A stretch of 64,000 nucleotides of DNA from Stichopus chloronotus (taxonomy: Eukaryota; Echinodermata; Holothuroidea; Aspidochirotida; Stichopodidae). Every line of letters begins with the position of its first letter. The first letter of the stretch is position 1. The stretch lies in NCBI GenBank assembly GCA_021234535.1, contig CM037843.1, positions 19,561,911-19,625,910 of the forward strand. Direction: 5' to 3'. The translations under genes were made by a program, and so were the position numbers. The notes beneath the pieces were generated by a model. That model saw only the letters and a program-made list of their open reading frames with translations. It was not told the origin of the DNA and made no database searches. Positions 11,731 through 25,800 of this stretch are shown piece by piece.

Positions 11731-14700
11731 AGGTTAAACAAAGTTACTCTTCGCCCATGTCTTTCACGATATAGCTTATTTGAGTGATAGCAATTCTTTC
11801 AATTACATGTAACGCTTAATGTACAATATATATACATACATATATATAAAAAAAAAATTGATTTCAAGTAAAGCAACGATGATTAACGAAGCAAAAAAAA
11901 AAGCCCGCCCTCTTCACCAGGGTGATGTGAGATGAAGTGCCGTTTTTTTTATATAGTGTACTCCTTACGAATCTTAGCGACAAAACATTCACTTTTAATT
12001 TGATCATTCCATTGTAGCCTATACTAACTTATCTTTACGCTACCGTATATATATATCTATTTTTGGCAAGATGGTCCCTTTATATTACGTTCACGTTCTA
12101 CATCTAAATTGGAAGACTGTACTATTGAAATCACATTTGCAAACTATTCGCGACTGTGGTTGACATCGAATGCACATCAAATCATTGGTACCCAAATATT
12201 TCATTTCTTCTTAATTGAACAAACCTTACCTTAGAAGAAAACTGTTCAATCTTTTTGAAGCTTGTTTTCGTAACATAATTTTCTTTTTGCTAATTTTTGT
12301 AAACCATATTATAATAATGGAATGTGGTCACCAAATATCGACAAACAGTCCATCCACTAAAGGAATGTCAAGCAGACGATATTATCGTTTGGCACAGAGT
12401 GAGTGTGTTATCGTCTCATCGCTTTTAGAAATGATGTTTTAATTTGCTGAAAGTCTCCTCACGTGGTTTTAAGTAATATTTATCTGTCTGCGAGAGCACA
12501 TGGCTTTTTGCCAATAGGAACTTAACATGAATTGTCGTCCATATGACAGAATTGATTTCATTATTCATGATATAAAACTCGTGTTTAATTACGGCTACGA
12601 GTTCTCCCATAAAATAATACAGCCGTACTGTGTGCAGTAAACATAACGTATTCTTTCAGTTTTCCCCGTAATATTCTTTATTTCCACTTTTTTACTTTTC
12701 TTCAATACCAAATGTTGTTTCCATACTCGTGTACACTCAATTCCAACGAATTACTAGCACACATGAAAAGATGTGCTAACAAAACCGAAGCTTCAACTGA
12801 CCGGGTATGGGGATGAGGGGGTTGAGTTGTGCAAGGGAACTACTTTTTTTTGGGGGGGGGGCAGAATATCTGGTCTCCCTTGTTTTCTTTAACATTTGAT
12901 CTGTTACACAGTTAGGCTAACAAACTTTCTGACCAAACCGATAGGACAGCCAGACGGATATTTCGCTCCTATCTTACGTTGCAACTCCCTTGCTGAGGGT
13001 TCCAACGACCAGAACACACACAAATACACAAACGTAAATACACAACTGCTTACTTGGCGGTTACTTTTCAGTATCTACAAGAGGCTGATGGACACATTGC
13101 AGGTGAGAGTGTATTTATACATACTAGCTCACCGACGATAACATGAGTGCTTTAGGATATTAAGGCTGAAGTCATGGAGCTCTCGAAAGAGGCTCTACTT
13201 TGTTTACGTAGTAGATACATAATTTACATCAAATAAAATATTAAATAATTTAAAGGTTGATGGGATATGCGAAAAGAATTGTACCCTACCACCTTATATA
13301 TTACATATACATATATATACACATATAGTTATGTAAAACGTAATGATCAGAACAAACAACAATCAATATTCCCCTGGGGAAAACTTTTATGTTCGACTAG
13401 AGGAAGAATAACGTAGATCTGCGGTGGGTTTCCATGGAAACCATATGGGTTTTACAACAGTGTTTTGCCTTATATTCAAGGAAAGGCACTTCACATTATT
13501 ATGTGAAAATTACGCAGAGAAAATAGGGTACGCCGCGGTAGTTTCAATTTCATACTGCATGGCAAAATTTCTCTCTGTCTCCCTGTCAACTAAAATGATT
13601 GTAATGTAAAAGTTGATTTTCGTATCGGAGGTTCGTGGCTTGCCAGTTCATTGTGTAATGCTATAAGTGTCTTTATGCTTAGTGTAACATTAATGGACCT
13701 GTGCTCTGTAAGAGCAGACCTGTTCAAGCTGGCTAAAAAATGTTGGCAAAAAAAATGCACAAACAATAAAGCTCCCAAATTCGCGAGGTATCATCGTATG
13801 GCAGTTGTTGTATGAGTGAAATCAGTGAGAGTAAAATCCGTATTTTTAGCATGTTTTGTGTACCAACAGTTTCGATGACGCCTTTGCTGTGTGCTGTTTG
13901 TTGTTGATTGACACAGAAGGATATTAATAGCCCGTGTAGTTAATGTTGTATCCCCCCCCCCCCCTTCCCTTCAAATTAACGTATGCGTTATTACGAAGAG
14001 ACTAAGTATTCAATATAGGTAACATTAAATGCATTTAGTGTTGTAGGCCTATACACGTCAGTCCAATAATCAGTTAACTATGTGCAAACTGCCCCGAAAC
14101 AAGCGGAAAGAACTTCCATACACAACAGGTGCTACACAAACCGTTTGTATACGTAAGTGACTCAAAAATGAGATGCAGTTTTACGGAATCGAAGTTTTAG
14201 AGAAATTTGATGTATCCAGGGCCTGATTGGGTCTTACAACCGGCCCGCCCCGGTTATTTTTTTTTTCACCTGGATCGACATTTTTCATGTGTCATCTTTT
14301 GGGTAGGTCTGAGTGGAGGTGGTATTTCTAACACAGATGTAGGTAAAGGTAAAATAACTTGTCATCCAACAACAAAAAATGCTCATCTGCGGTAAAAAGC
14401 AACATATTCAGACAAAAATCCAACAATAAAAAATAATGAACGGACAGAGAAAAAGCAAAGTAATGTCATGATTCACTTCCTCACTGAAAAGTTGTTTCCT
14501 TGTGATACAACAACTTGAACCGCCTTTCAATATACAGTGTAGACTAAGACGCCATCTTAGAGATTCAGCCATGGTTCGCAGTGCGTTCTATTCACTTTTT
14601 GTGACAAAGAGCCGTATTTTTGTCCAGGCTTCCCCACTGTCTACATTTAACAGTTGTTCTTGCAAAGAACCATTTTCAAGTCCAAACAAGGAATCAGCCA

Positions 14701-17700
14701 TACCATGGAATCGAAAAAAAAAAACGCAGTGAAACAGAATCGCAAATTCAAACATTAGTTAATTGTGTGATGAATATGAGTGTCAGGTCTTAAATTGGAT
14801 TGAGACATCTGATGACGTCATCTAAGGAGGGGGGGTCAAGGGCCTCTCTGAATGAAGCAGAGTCTCTTGGTTTGATATGAAGAAAATTTTATACATTGAC
14901 ATTGACCTAATCGATAAATTGAGGGACGTAATTTCAATGTCACACCATTTTTTTTTCTCTTTTTTTTTCAATAATCCCGATTAGCAACCCGAATTGTAAT
15001 GTCACCCGATTAGAATAAAGCAACATAATTCACGAACAAACGTTGCAAAACACATGTTTCTATAGTTACAAAAAATCGTAGCTACAATCCAATATTTATC
15101 ATGAATAACGTCGCATCAACGTCAGTTAGGTCGCACAGTACACATCAACCAATGTGCACTAGACGTAAATTCAAGTTTCATATAGACAATCTATCACAAA
15201 GGGAAGTCATCGTTGTCCGTGAGAAAATTTTTTCGCCCCCCCCCCCCGATCGACAAGGTATCAACTATACTTCAGTAATTTTGTATATTTAATTTAGTAC
15301 AGTTCTCCTCTCTGATGTCCACGTGCAATAATGCCGGCGTTTGACGTCATTCTGGGGCAAGCTTGTTTGCACACAGGATAATCCTTTACGGGGCTGTTAC
15401 GGTTGGTCTCTTCAAAAAATGAAGCGAAGGCTACCGAGTTGTTTCGTGAAAATTCACTAAATTTTCCTAAACCCGTCAAATTTCTATCACATACTAGTGA
15501 CGTATAGAAGATCCCCATGTACCACATTTAAAGGAAAATCAGTGAGTACCTAATTAAAGATTCAGTTTTGTTTTTTGAACTTTTTTTCAAATTAGTACTA
15601 TTTCATACGCACACAACCAGTGCAAGTCAGTGTCAAACATTTAAAACTATTGATTGTGACAACTCAATTAGCCCCTTTAAACTATCGATAGGCTAGGTTA
15701 TTATTCTAATTTTTGGATTAATTCCAGGTTGTCTGAAATATCTGCAAAAAACTTAAACCGAACAATGTTACTGACCAAATATACGAAAAAAATTGAAACA
15801 ACTAATTAATCCTCACCAAGAAGACACTTACGGTATATCCTCATTGAAAATGTCATAATTTCATTTCATTTGATTTTTTTTTGTCGATTTCCCTCTCGAA
15901 ATTTCTTTAGTTTTCAGACTTTACATAACCTTTTCCTAACTTTACTTTCACGAACGGTTGTGAACTCGCTCTTGTATACATAGAGAGAATTCGCTGAGAC
16001 AACTGTATAGGTCAAGACATGACATTAATGCATCACTTTGTTTATGGTTAACCGAAAAATGTTGTTTGAGAAAACATTGATGTGCATTCCAATAGCTCAC
16101 GAGAGATTAATTTTAACAGTCCAATTCCACTATCAAATAATGTTTTTGACGTGATTTTGTAAGGAGAAGAAAGAGTGACAAAAGACAAAACTTGATTTTA
16201 TTTTATGAGGCGGTGTAGGAGGAGGGTATGGGTGAGTAGAAATTCGACAATAACTGATTTGAAATATGCAAATGTCTGTCATGTGCCTATTCACTTAAAC
16301 GAAGGCGTTGGAGTACTTGCTAAGCATCGTAGAAAAGAGTTTTTTACGTATAAACACGTATAAATTGTTTCAACTGACGTTAATGTACATAAAAAATTAA
16401 ATCGTTTTAGTAATAACTGTATTAACCTCGGAAATATCCGAAAAAAAATACTGTTCCATTTCTGATTGAAAAAAAGTTTAGCTATATTTCAATCTTACTA
16501 CAAGTGATACATATGCCTCAACTGAGCCATGAAAGTAACATACCGTAACACTAACCTCCATATATCACGTTAGGATCTCGTGTCAGCGGCCGCCGTCAAA
16601 TGCTGGGAAAATTACACACACCTTGTATCGATTTTAACCAGATTTTAACCAGCTTTTGAAAAAGATTTTCAATGTCAGAACAATCAACAAAGCAAAACGT
16701 TGCTTTAATCGGCAATATTTTTACATAAGCGATTATGCTTTTTGCGATGAAAGACCGTCCTCATCATTTTTATCTAGTGTCTGCAGATTGACCAATGGGT
16801 CTTACAGAACTTGTTTAACACCTTGTGCCCCTCAAACCAACCCCCCCCCCCTTAAAATAGAAGTCAAGCAAAATACAACAGTGGGGGGAATTTCCCTATT
16901 GTTAACCATTAAACTTTCTGTAAAAAATTCTTTACATTGGTTATTTAATGAATGTAAACATTTGAATGCCAAACGGAAGGAAATTATCAACAGCCCGGTA
17001 TATGTCACCGTGGTTGCAGCGGGGAGGTGGAATTGAGACACCCTGATTGAACTTTTTACAAACCAAGTCACGTTACAAGCTGTCAATCTTTGCTGTATTT
17101 CATTACAAAAATGCAAGGCACGGTATTCTCAATAGTACGATGGGAAAAGCGTATACGAAAGCGTTAGCATTCCACAATTGAACATAGCTTTCTTTTCTTA
17201 CGTCTTTTTCTTGTTTTGTCTTTCTACTCCATGTTAAGTATGTCAACTTCTTCTGGCACTTTTCTATTTTGTTCAACAAACTGCCTCGAACAAAAGTGTT
17301 TCAAATAGATACGTATAATTTAATTACAATTTCTTCATTTTTGGCAGTCAAACATCTCAATACAAAATTGTAGCTTCATATTTGATTTATTTATGACTAT
17401 TCCGACACAATATTAGGTATTGACGTCACTAATTGCGACTGTCACGTGGGTCTTTCCTTCTTGTGGCACACGCATGCAGTATATATTTAAATTCATCGAC
17501 GTTTAAAATTGCATATAACTAGGGAGGCGTAATATGCAACGTTCGCGAGCAAATTTAGAAAGAAGTGTGGGTGTCATGCAAGTTCAGATGAGAATATTTT
17601 CATGGTCATCTTATACACATTTCATTTGGCGTAATTCCCAGGATCGTTCTGTGATGTAATTCTGGGAAAAGGGGATTTACGGACGATGGAAGTGACTATT

Positions 17701-20700
17701 TTGAGTAATATTATAATGTTGTATTTTTTCGTCACTTCTGCAGTTTCTTTCAGAATTTCATTGATCTTGTTCCAACGGTTCATATGGTCGCACAATCAGT
17801 AAAGACACTTCTTTCTTTTTATGATAGAGAAAAACTATATGGGTACAATTAAAACTTTACGGGGAATCTTTTTTTTTTTTTAATCGACGAAATTCTGGAA
17901 AGGTTTCCTAATCCGATACTACGAGAAAAGTGAGGGGTATGTAAAAAATAAAAAAAAGGAACATGATCCTACTTTTGAGAAGTTTTCACTAGATAAATTG
18001 TAACTTTCTTTAATACGAAGTTACTTTATATTGATACTAGACAAGACACGTTTTATTGTTTTGTGAATATTTTCAAAGAAATTATAAGCGCCATTTGTAT
18101 CTGTCAACGTCTGCTGGTTGAGGAATAAACTAACCATGAAAGTTGTTTATTACCTGCGATAGTTTCTTTGATGTTTTCTTCTCTTCCATCACAGCTTATT
18201 TTTACACCCACGGCTACACACCCATGTTCTTATCTTTCCCAACTTATTATATGCATCACTATACACAATATAAACATTAAATCCCAAACTGCAACGGTAA
18301 GGGGAACTTTAATACAAAGTATAATTGACGTATGTAGGAAAAGTAGACACTGTCTATCTATCCATTCATGAATCTATCCGTCTGTCTGTTGAGGACAGAT
18401 GGATATAGGCAGTGCAACATATACTGCTGCTCAAAATTACGCATGATTCGACCAAACAAGGATTTTAACATGAAGTGACACCAGCAATACGATGAAGGTG
18501 GGAGCAAGGGGGGGGGGGGGTGTGAATGAGGTATATTGATAGAAGAAACACTGAACCGAACAGACAAATCTCCAATATCACTTTTGTATAATAGATTATC
18601 GGGTTCCTTTTCTAATTCGATATTGGTGTTTATGCAAACGATTTTATATAATCCATTTGTTCAACGATAGAAATTCTGTCCTTTCCATGTGTATATATAC
18701 ATCAAGAGATAACCTTGCATACGCAGACGTAAGCCAACTTTTGAGTTCTGCATTTCTTCTTTCTAAAGTTTCTTTTCTGGTAATGCGCCTTGCATCTGAG
18801 GGCTCCATTCCGATTGTCCCTGCTTTTTCCATTACTTCAGCGATTACCAACCCCCCCCCCCCCCCCCCCGCAGATTTATTCTCTCTTAGCATCCACGTTT
18901 ATTTTTCTCGCCTTCGGTACCTTTCAAAATTTATAGAACGATGATAATACTCTTTCCCATCAAATATTTACATCTTCTCTGGATGAATATCGTTCCCCAT
19001 CAGACTCCGCCAAGCATGACTCTTGGATTTGTATTGACGTCAGTTGGTTACGTTAAATGACATCTGCTTTTCGGCTTAAGCCATCCAGTAATATTCTCGA
19101 GGCTTTGGACACGTGTATAAGAGAAAACACAACAGCGCCATCAAAACGGCAAATCTCATATTTTTCAATGAACTAGATTGTTAGATTACAGAATAAAAAA
19201 GTAGGTCCCATTAAAAAAAATGTGAACAAATATACTAGTAGATTTTGCTAACCAATGTCTAAATTAGAAGATGTTAAAAGCACATTGCGGCTTGAATAAG
19301 TTGAAAACTTAACTCATTCAAATGTGTTTTAGGCGAAGTTGTGGCTTTGACTTCAAGCAATTCGAGAGAACAATTTCGGATAGAACGGCGGGTTGCAAAT
19401 TGCAGGGCGGACCAGGTTATTTCGTCCCTTCCGTAGTGATCTCAAACGTCACCCCCAAGTCCCAAAAGCACTTTGAGGTTCTGAGGCCCTTTATGTGAAC
19501 TTTACGACAGCGTTACGTGCTAACACTGAGCCAAAGCTTTTAGACTTTGGTTCAGCATCATTTTCAGTCAAGATAGTTTCAGCTTCAATGCAATTTTTTA
19601 GTCATGACAACATTTGCGAGACTGCAAGGTCTTCAGTATAATCTGCTCTTTACGTTCAAGGTGTTACCCAAATGCAGCCAGCATCCACAAATTTATGTCG
19701 TAACACAGTCAAAGGTGAGAACTGGGTAGTTACAACAAAAGTTTCGTGCGAGTTGATTGCATCATATCATGATGACTGTTGGTGTTGGTACAAGTAAGCA
19801 AAATAAAAACAAACAAAAAAAACTTATCGACACAATTTAGAAGTGAAGTTTTTAATAACAAATAATTTTCTTTGCACCGACCAAGTTGTGCCAGGTAGAT
19901 GATAATCACAAATACACCAACCAATCGGGCATAATATCGCCCTTCCATTTCGTAAATTTTATTTTCACTATACCTGCTCCTCTCACTTATATCAAAGATA
20001 ATATGTTCCTAAGGAATGGATTGTATTGCTCGTATCCGATGACAGAAGTCAAATTCCGTAAAACTTAAACGAGAAATACTTTTAACGAAGATTGCCAGAT
20101 ACAGATATGACATTATTCCGTGGATTCTCTGTAAGTAAGGTATTCCTGCAAACAACAGAGAAGAATGGCAGTAAAGTGGACCCCGGCGAGGTTTCTCAAA
20201 CAGGGCTCTAGCACTGTTGCTTTTTGTGTCGTATGTACGACTTTGGGTTGATGTCATTGCTTTGGTAGCTTTGTTATCTTGCGCTACATTTCTAAGTTCT
20301 AGGTTCTCCTCCTTGTTCTATTTTATAACATTCTATTCATTCTATTCTGTACTTTATACAGTGAGCAATTCGTTTGACCTTGTTAAACAGCAAATTTGTC
20401 TTTTATCTTCGGTCAACCACAGATATTCTGATATAGGCATACGTAACTTTACTCCAGTCTTTCGTCATAGATGTAAGCAGAAGAACAAGTTGACAGTTAA
20501 TTCAATAAACAGATTGTAGAGTGATGATTATAAGACGGTTGGAAAAGCTTAAAGGAGTAATCATGTATCATAAAAAAAAGAAACAAACACATACCAAATA
20601 ACAAACAACAAATAACAAGTAACGATGCTGTCGTTATGAATACATGTTGGGTGTGTTTGTAGTGTTACAGTAAGTTACCGAGTCACGAATCAAGAAGAAA

Positions 20701-20739
20701 AAAATCGCTACAGACAGTGGTATCTGTTGATCTACGATG
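11731..20739. other. Intergenic spacer, no gene seen
   Basis: Nine kilobases of AT-rich, CpG-normal sequence. Open frames are short and none resembles a known protein. It carries AT microsatellites (about 11823-11850 and 13298-13330) and many G/C homopolymers (12852-12861, 13952-13964, 15236-15247, 16841-16851, 18508-18520 and a 19-base C run at 18851-18869). A GATGACGTCATC palindrome with a CRE core is at 14811-14822. No RNA gene was recognised. Confidence 0.6.
18851..18869. repeat. Longest poly-C tract (19 bases)
   Basis: An uninterrupted run of nineteen C residues, the longest of at least fourteen poly-C/poly-G tracts of 10 bases or more in this window. Confidence 0.95.
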
Positions 20740-21510
20740 ATGACTAACGGACATGACTCAACACGCACACCTGGATACTAAATAAGAAAGATGCCCCAAG
20801 CTCCTTGTCTTGAGATTCATTGTGTACACGGTGTGCAAAAATTGACCGTTGACCCAAATGACCTCCACCAAATATAACAGACGATATGATACATCGCAAA
20901 CAAATACATAACAAATATAACATCAAAGCATCCCCCTTTCTTGAGATATCGTGTTCACCATGCTGATTGGACGTGTGTTGACCGCTATCAAAAACCTCCT
21001 TGCTCTGAATGTGGTACACCTTCACACCAAACATGAGATGTGTTCAAGCTTCCCTTCTTTACTGTAGGCCTCTTGTTTACATTGTTTTTACTATTTGACC
21101 TTCTTGATCCCAAATGAACTTTGACCCCATAGACAGCAATGCAATTCTTGTACTCAGTGCGGTACAGTAATTTGTGCAAGATATTAGATATGTCCACGTT
21201 GTCACTTCTTGAGATACTGCGTTTGCGATATTACTGTATTTTCAATATTTGACCCCTGTTGACCTCCAAAGAACTTGGGCTCCACCAAAGCGATGGTCAT
21301 TTCGTATTTTATAAGAAACTCCTACAAACTACAAATGAGATCCGGCCAAGTTTCCCTTCTTGTTGTAGTGTGACCCGACACTGACTCAAAATGACCTTTG
21401 ACCTCCACGAAAATGATAGGTTTCTTGTACTCAACAAAGAACACCTACATACCAAATATGTGTTAGGTCCAAGCTTAACTACGATATATATCACATTTGC
21501 AAGTTAGGAG
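20740..21510 (+). repeat. DR1-containing ~140-145 bp tandem repeat, cluster 1
   Basis: Several degenerate head-to-tail units share a common layout. It runs: CTTCTTGAGATAT-like, then GTTTACAAGG-like, then TTGACCC/TTGACCTC, then AAATGACCTTTGACCTCC (perfect core TGACCTTTGACCT at 21393-21405), then a segment like TTGTACTCA and ACACCTACATACCAA. A diverged core TGAACTTTGACCC lies at 21115-21127, 278 bases away, about two unit lengths. Units are too diverged to carry protein. The same family recurs six more times between 30 and 51 kb, always in this orientation. Confidence 0.75.
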
Positions 21511-22270
21511 TCACTATCATACATTCACACCACGCACAAACGAAACGCAAAAAAAAAAAAAAAAAACAAGATGAGAAATTTACAATTATCGTTAAATGAA
21601 AAGCACTTACGCGAATTGGGAAATAGGAAAAGAACAAGGAAAGAAGATAAAACGAACATACGAGACAACAAAACCAATTGGCGAGTAACAAAAGAGGATT
21701 TAAAGGCCGATTACGCGTTCGTCGTAAAAACAACTGCTATCATATGCACAATACAATCTGAAAGCTTATGTGTACACAGCAAAAGTGACACGGCCACCGA
21801 CACCGTAAGACAGGGGTATTAACAACCGTCGGCAATAGAGCACAGAAAGATGACGGAAAAATACAAACTAGTTAATACAATCTAGTTTATGACTAAAAGT
21901 TCTACAAGGACAGCTTCTTTTGGGCTAGGGTGATTGTAGAGTGATCTTGAAGAGCAGTCTCTTAACAAGATATCGATCTTTTTTTTCTTGAAAATACGAA
22001 AAACGGAAACCATGAGCACCGGTCGTCCATTTATAGATTTCTGTCTCGGATTTCTGGGAACGGTGGTAGTCATCTTATAGTTTTTTTTTTTTTTACTTGT
22101 AGACAGAGTTTAAGCTGTGGCGGCACACCTCAAGGTTCAAGTTTCCGCCAGTCCTGTTTGTCTGTCAGTCCGCTGGCGAAATAAGCGATAAATGAAGAGC
22201 ACAATTTGTAATCGTTCGAAATTATATAGATTCAAGTCCCACTCACTCACCATCCACATACCACGAGTTT
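21511..22270. other. Spacer between repeats, no gene seen
   Basis: AT-rich spacer with poly-A (21550-21566) and poly-T (22081-22094) runs. Open frames here are low complexity and unrecognised. Confidence 0.5.
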
Positions 22271-22815
22271 CAAAGGTGAAGGAAACCCTGACAACGAAGC
22301 AGAAGTGTTTGACAAACATCTTCACAAAGTTTCATTCAAAAACGTTTCCTTTCTGAGTTGCACACTTATGAAATCTAGAGAAGGGTGCTACCATCTTTGC
22401 CTAATTTGACTGTAAACCTGCTTGAGTAAGTCGAATTATGATGTCACAAAACCACTGATAGCAGAAATTTTAATGCATTTCTTTGTAAACTTAACCTATA
22501 ATTTCCAGAGATCCGCACATGCTTGTACACATTTTGTGCTGAAGTACTGAGGTGCATTATGCAATAATCAAATTATTAATGCTCTGATTTGAATCTATGC
22601 ATTGCTGTTAAAAATATTTGACAATGAAATATAGAGAGAAAAACAAAAGATTTTCAATCACATGGGGACCGGTTATGTCATCACAATCTCAGAGTGGCAG
22701 CTTGGAAATCTTGGAAATTAAACAACAAATTCAAATGAAATTTGGTGATGGTGTGCACCCTAATGTTAGTCTTTCATTTAAAATTGTCAAAACGTCCTGA
22801 TTTTCCTTCTCCTTG
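22271..22815. mobile_element. TIR element family A, copy 1 (TTAA-type MITE)
   Basis: This ~545-bp block aligns along its whole length with 50151-50752. Shared landmarks include GAAGCAGAAGTGTTTGACAA, GAAATCTAGAGAAGGGTG, TTGAGTAAGTC, ATGATGTCACA, CACAATCTCAG and TTTGGTGATGGTG. The left end AAAGGTGAAGGAAACCCTG is the inverted, slightly diverged counterpart of the right end TTTCCTTCTCCTT. The TTAA duplication visible in copy 2 is eroded here. It has no coding capacity; open frames inside it are spurious. Confidence 0.75.
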
Positions 22816-25800
22816 TGACGTCTGCATCGGGCTCCACAGTCTCAAGTCTTACGTTTTACATCCATATAACTTGAAGTCTCACCGAAGAAATCGGTATCAT
22901 ACTACTATGTTGATGGGGCTTGAGAAGCGGTGTTGAGGGATTTTAAGATGCCATGGAGCTGTACTAGCATGAAAATATTGACTTTATTATCGCCGTTTAT
23001 CGAAGGTAGTACAATGGGGTACTTTTGTTTGGTTTAAAGCCTCTCCGGTCTGTCTTCACTACGCGTTATTGCATCACAGCCTTTTCACTACTCCTTTGAC
23101 GGACTTTCAGGTTTATGTTGACTACAGGTTATACTGTTCACAGTACACATTCACTCCTTTAGAGCAACGTTTGAAAAGGTTGGGGGTTTCACGTTACCCT
23201 CTCAACTGAGATTCGGGACTGCAGTAGTAAAGTACTCTAAAGTGTCCCAACAATTTTGTCTAAGATAGTAGGTACTGAGGCTGATTCACTGTGACTTAAT
23301 GAACCACGAGCGGGTAGTCTTCCTTGATAAATACTGTAGTTTTGAAATAAAAATGGTGAGGGGGAGGGGTAGGGGACCACTATTTACTTTAGATATTAAT
23401 ATTTTTGATATTCTCTAACACATTCACATGGAAGCCTTTTTTATGGGAAAGTATTTACGATTATCATACTTCAAGTTGAGTCCAGAAATTAAAAATGGCG
23501 GATAAGGATCTTTATCGCCATTATCCGCCATCCACGAGGAATACGTCTCCGTAATTATCACTACATATGTAGCGATATGCTTTATTGCAATTTTTCGCAT
23601 CCTTGCAAAAGTCATATATCACTCAAAATTATTATGAGTTGAATATCATATCCCCCCCCCCTCCGACTTCCATTGACAGAAAAGGGGGAAAAAATATGTT
23701 TTATAAAGTGACATGTCATTTATAATTGATACGGGTAAACCGCAATGTGAACTCCTTTTCCAAGAATTTTAACTGTACCACGTGTTGATTTGACGATTGC
23801 AGGTAGGTAAGAAGGAAGGTATTCTGTTTGCATAAGACATTCAGTCCGTGACATTTGTCGTATAAGCAGGGTTGAAATCAGTTTTTATTTCCCCCCTCTG
23901 AATGTACTCTTTCTGAATTATAAAAAACAATTATATGATTGATAACATTCATACATAATATTGCACGACTTAAGAGAATTATCCTGATACATCGTAAATA
24001 GACAGGGAGTCATGGAAATTAAAATAAAAATTTAAATGAAATGTCAGTGATATGAAGAAAAACGAATGATACCGGTACAGCGTCTGACCGTATGAAGGGA
24101 AGATCTGTTACAAGGTTTCGTGGCACACAGAAATCATGTTACGAGCTTTCCCAACTTCAAAATGGTGACAACGTGATCAGTCACTGCGGTGTTCTCATGA
24201 TGAGAATAACACCCTGATTCTCCATAATTGATTAGGACTATGTTGAATATTCTAATTTTAAATATTTCTGTTTCCTTTCTCTTACGTTTTTAAACTTGTA
24301 AGTAAAAAAAAAACCCAAGTTTGTTTAGGCTGAAATATTTGAAGAATTTGACTTTGATGAATCCCAACTTTGTTCAGTGCTCAAAATAAATAGGAGAATA
24401 ACCTTGATAACAATATTTTGCCGAACTTTGCAGATCCTACTACTGCATTAGTAACAGAACTGAAATTATCTCAGAAAAAGGTTACATATGAAATACAAAA
24501 ATCATTCTCAAGGTTTAGTGAAATTAGATACATTGACTCCCTAACTTTTATTCTTTTGATGAAGGACGGATGTGTGTGCCCAAATTTACGAAAGTAAACA
24601 TTTCCTTCCACTGTACATAGAAACAGCATGGATTTCACAATCATGTCAGACCCATATAATGGTAATATTCATGCTACTAAACATTTGCCAATTTTTTTAC
24701 GAAAATTGTTAATTTGAAAGTGATATTATTATAGCAATAAGTAATGATTTAACGTAAAATGGAAATTCAAGTAAATAAGAGTCAGCAATACGAGTAGATA
24801 ACCTTTTAAATATCGTTTATCGCTCCAGTTTAAACTTGACCACACAAGGGCGTAAATTAATGGCGCGGGGTTGCCCGTTGTTATCAAATTGGTCGCATCG
24901 CATAGGTCACTTCCTGACTATCACTTATGACACTGAATTCTGACTCATCCATTCTCACATTGTGGGAAAACAATAGTCCCATTTTTTTTCTTTTCTTTGT
25001 AATTTGTGATTAGACTGTAACCGTTTTTAAACCACCACCCCTTAACATTTTCGGTGATGAATGTTGGCTTGCAATTTTTGGTATATCTTATCTTTTATTC
25101 GACAGTAATGCAAGCGTTGTAGCACGATAAAGTAAAGGCTACGATTTGTCGATAGAGACCCCCAATCAGAGAAGAATCAATGTATATCAATGGTAAGGAG
25201 GTATTGAAAAGTAAAGTAGGTAAAGAAAGTGAAGAAAGTATGAAAAGTACTTTAAAAGTATTAATGTGCTCAACTAGCAAATTTGTTTTAAAACGTCGGT
25301 TTCCCACTTTCTAATGCAGAGGATACTTCGGCAACAAACTGCGCAGCATGTAATGGTCTATAGATCTTAATGGTACAGTATTTATCTATCCCATCAGTGG
25401 TAAAGCGAAGAGGTGTGACGTCATTTTTTTTTTTGCACGAACAAGAAAGGCATTTGCTTTTCTTCATTGGAAAATAGCAGCAAATATTATCTACGGAAGT
25501 GTGAAAACAACTGCAAGTAAACAACAGTCTGTTTTACGTTCAAACTTGCTAGAAAGTGTGAGCCCTCAACTCTCCTCCTTTCTTTTTCTTCAAAACGAAA
25601 GACCAGATATCATCAAAGCAACTAATAACTTGTAACTTCCCCTATTGTAAACTGTAAAAGGCAAACGTTGGGTTACTCTGTTTTCGGTTAGGTTGCCGCC
25701 ATTTACAAAGGAAGGCATGCTAGACATTCATGTTACGATCACTGCCGCTCAACTGACTTTTACAGTTATTTTCTGCGAAGCCTATCTGAGGGTTAATTTA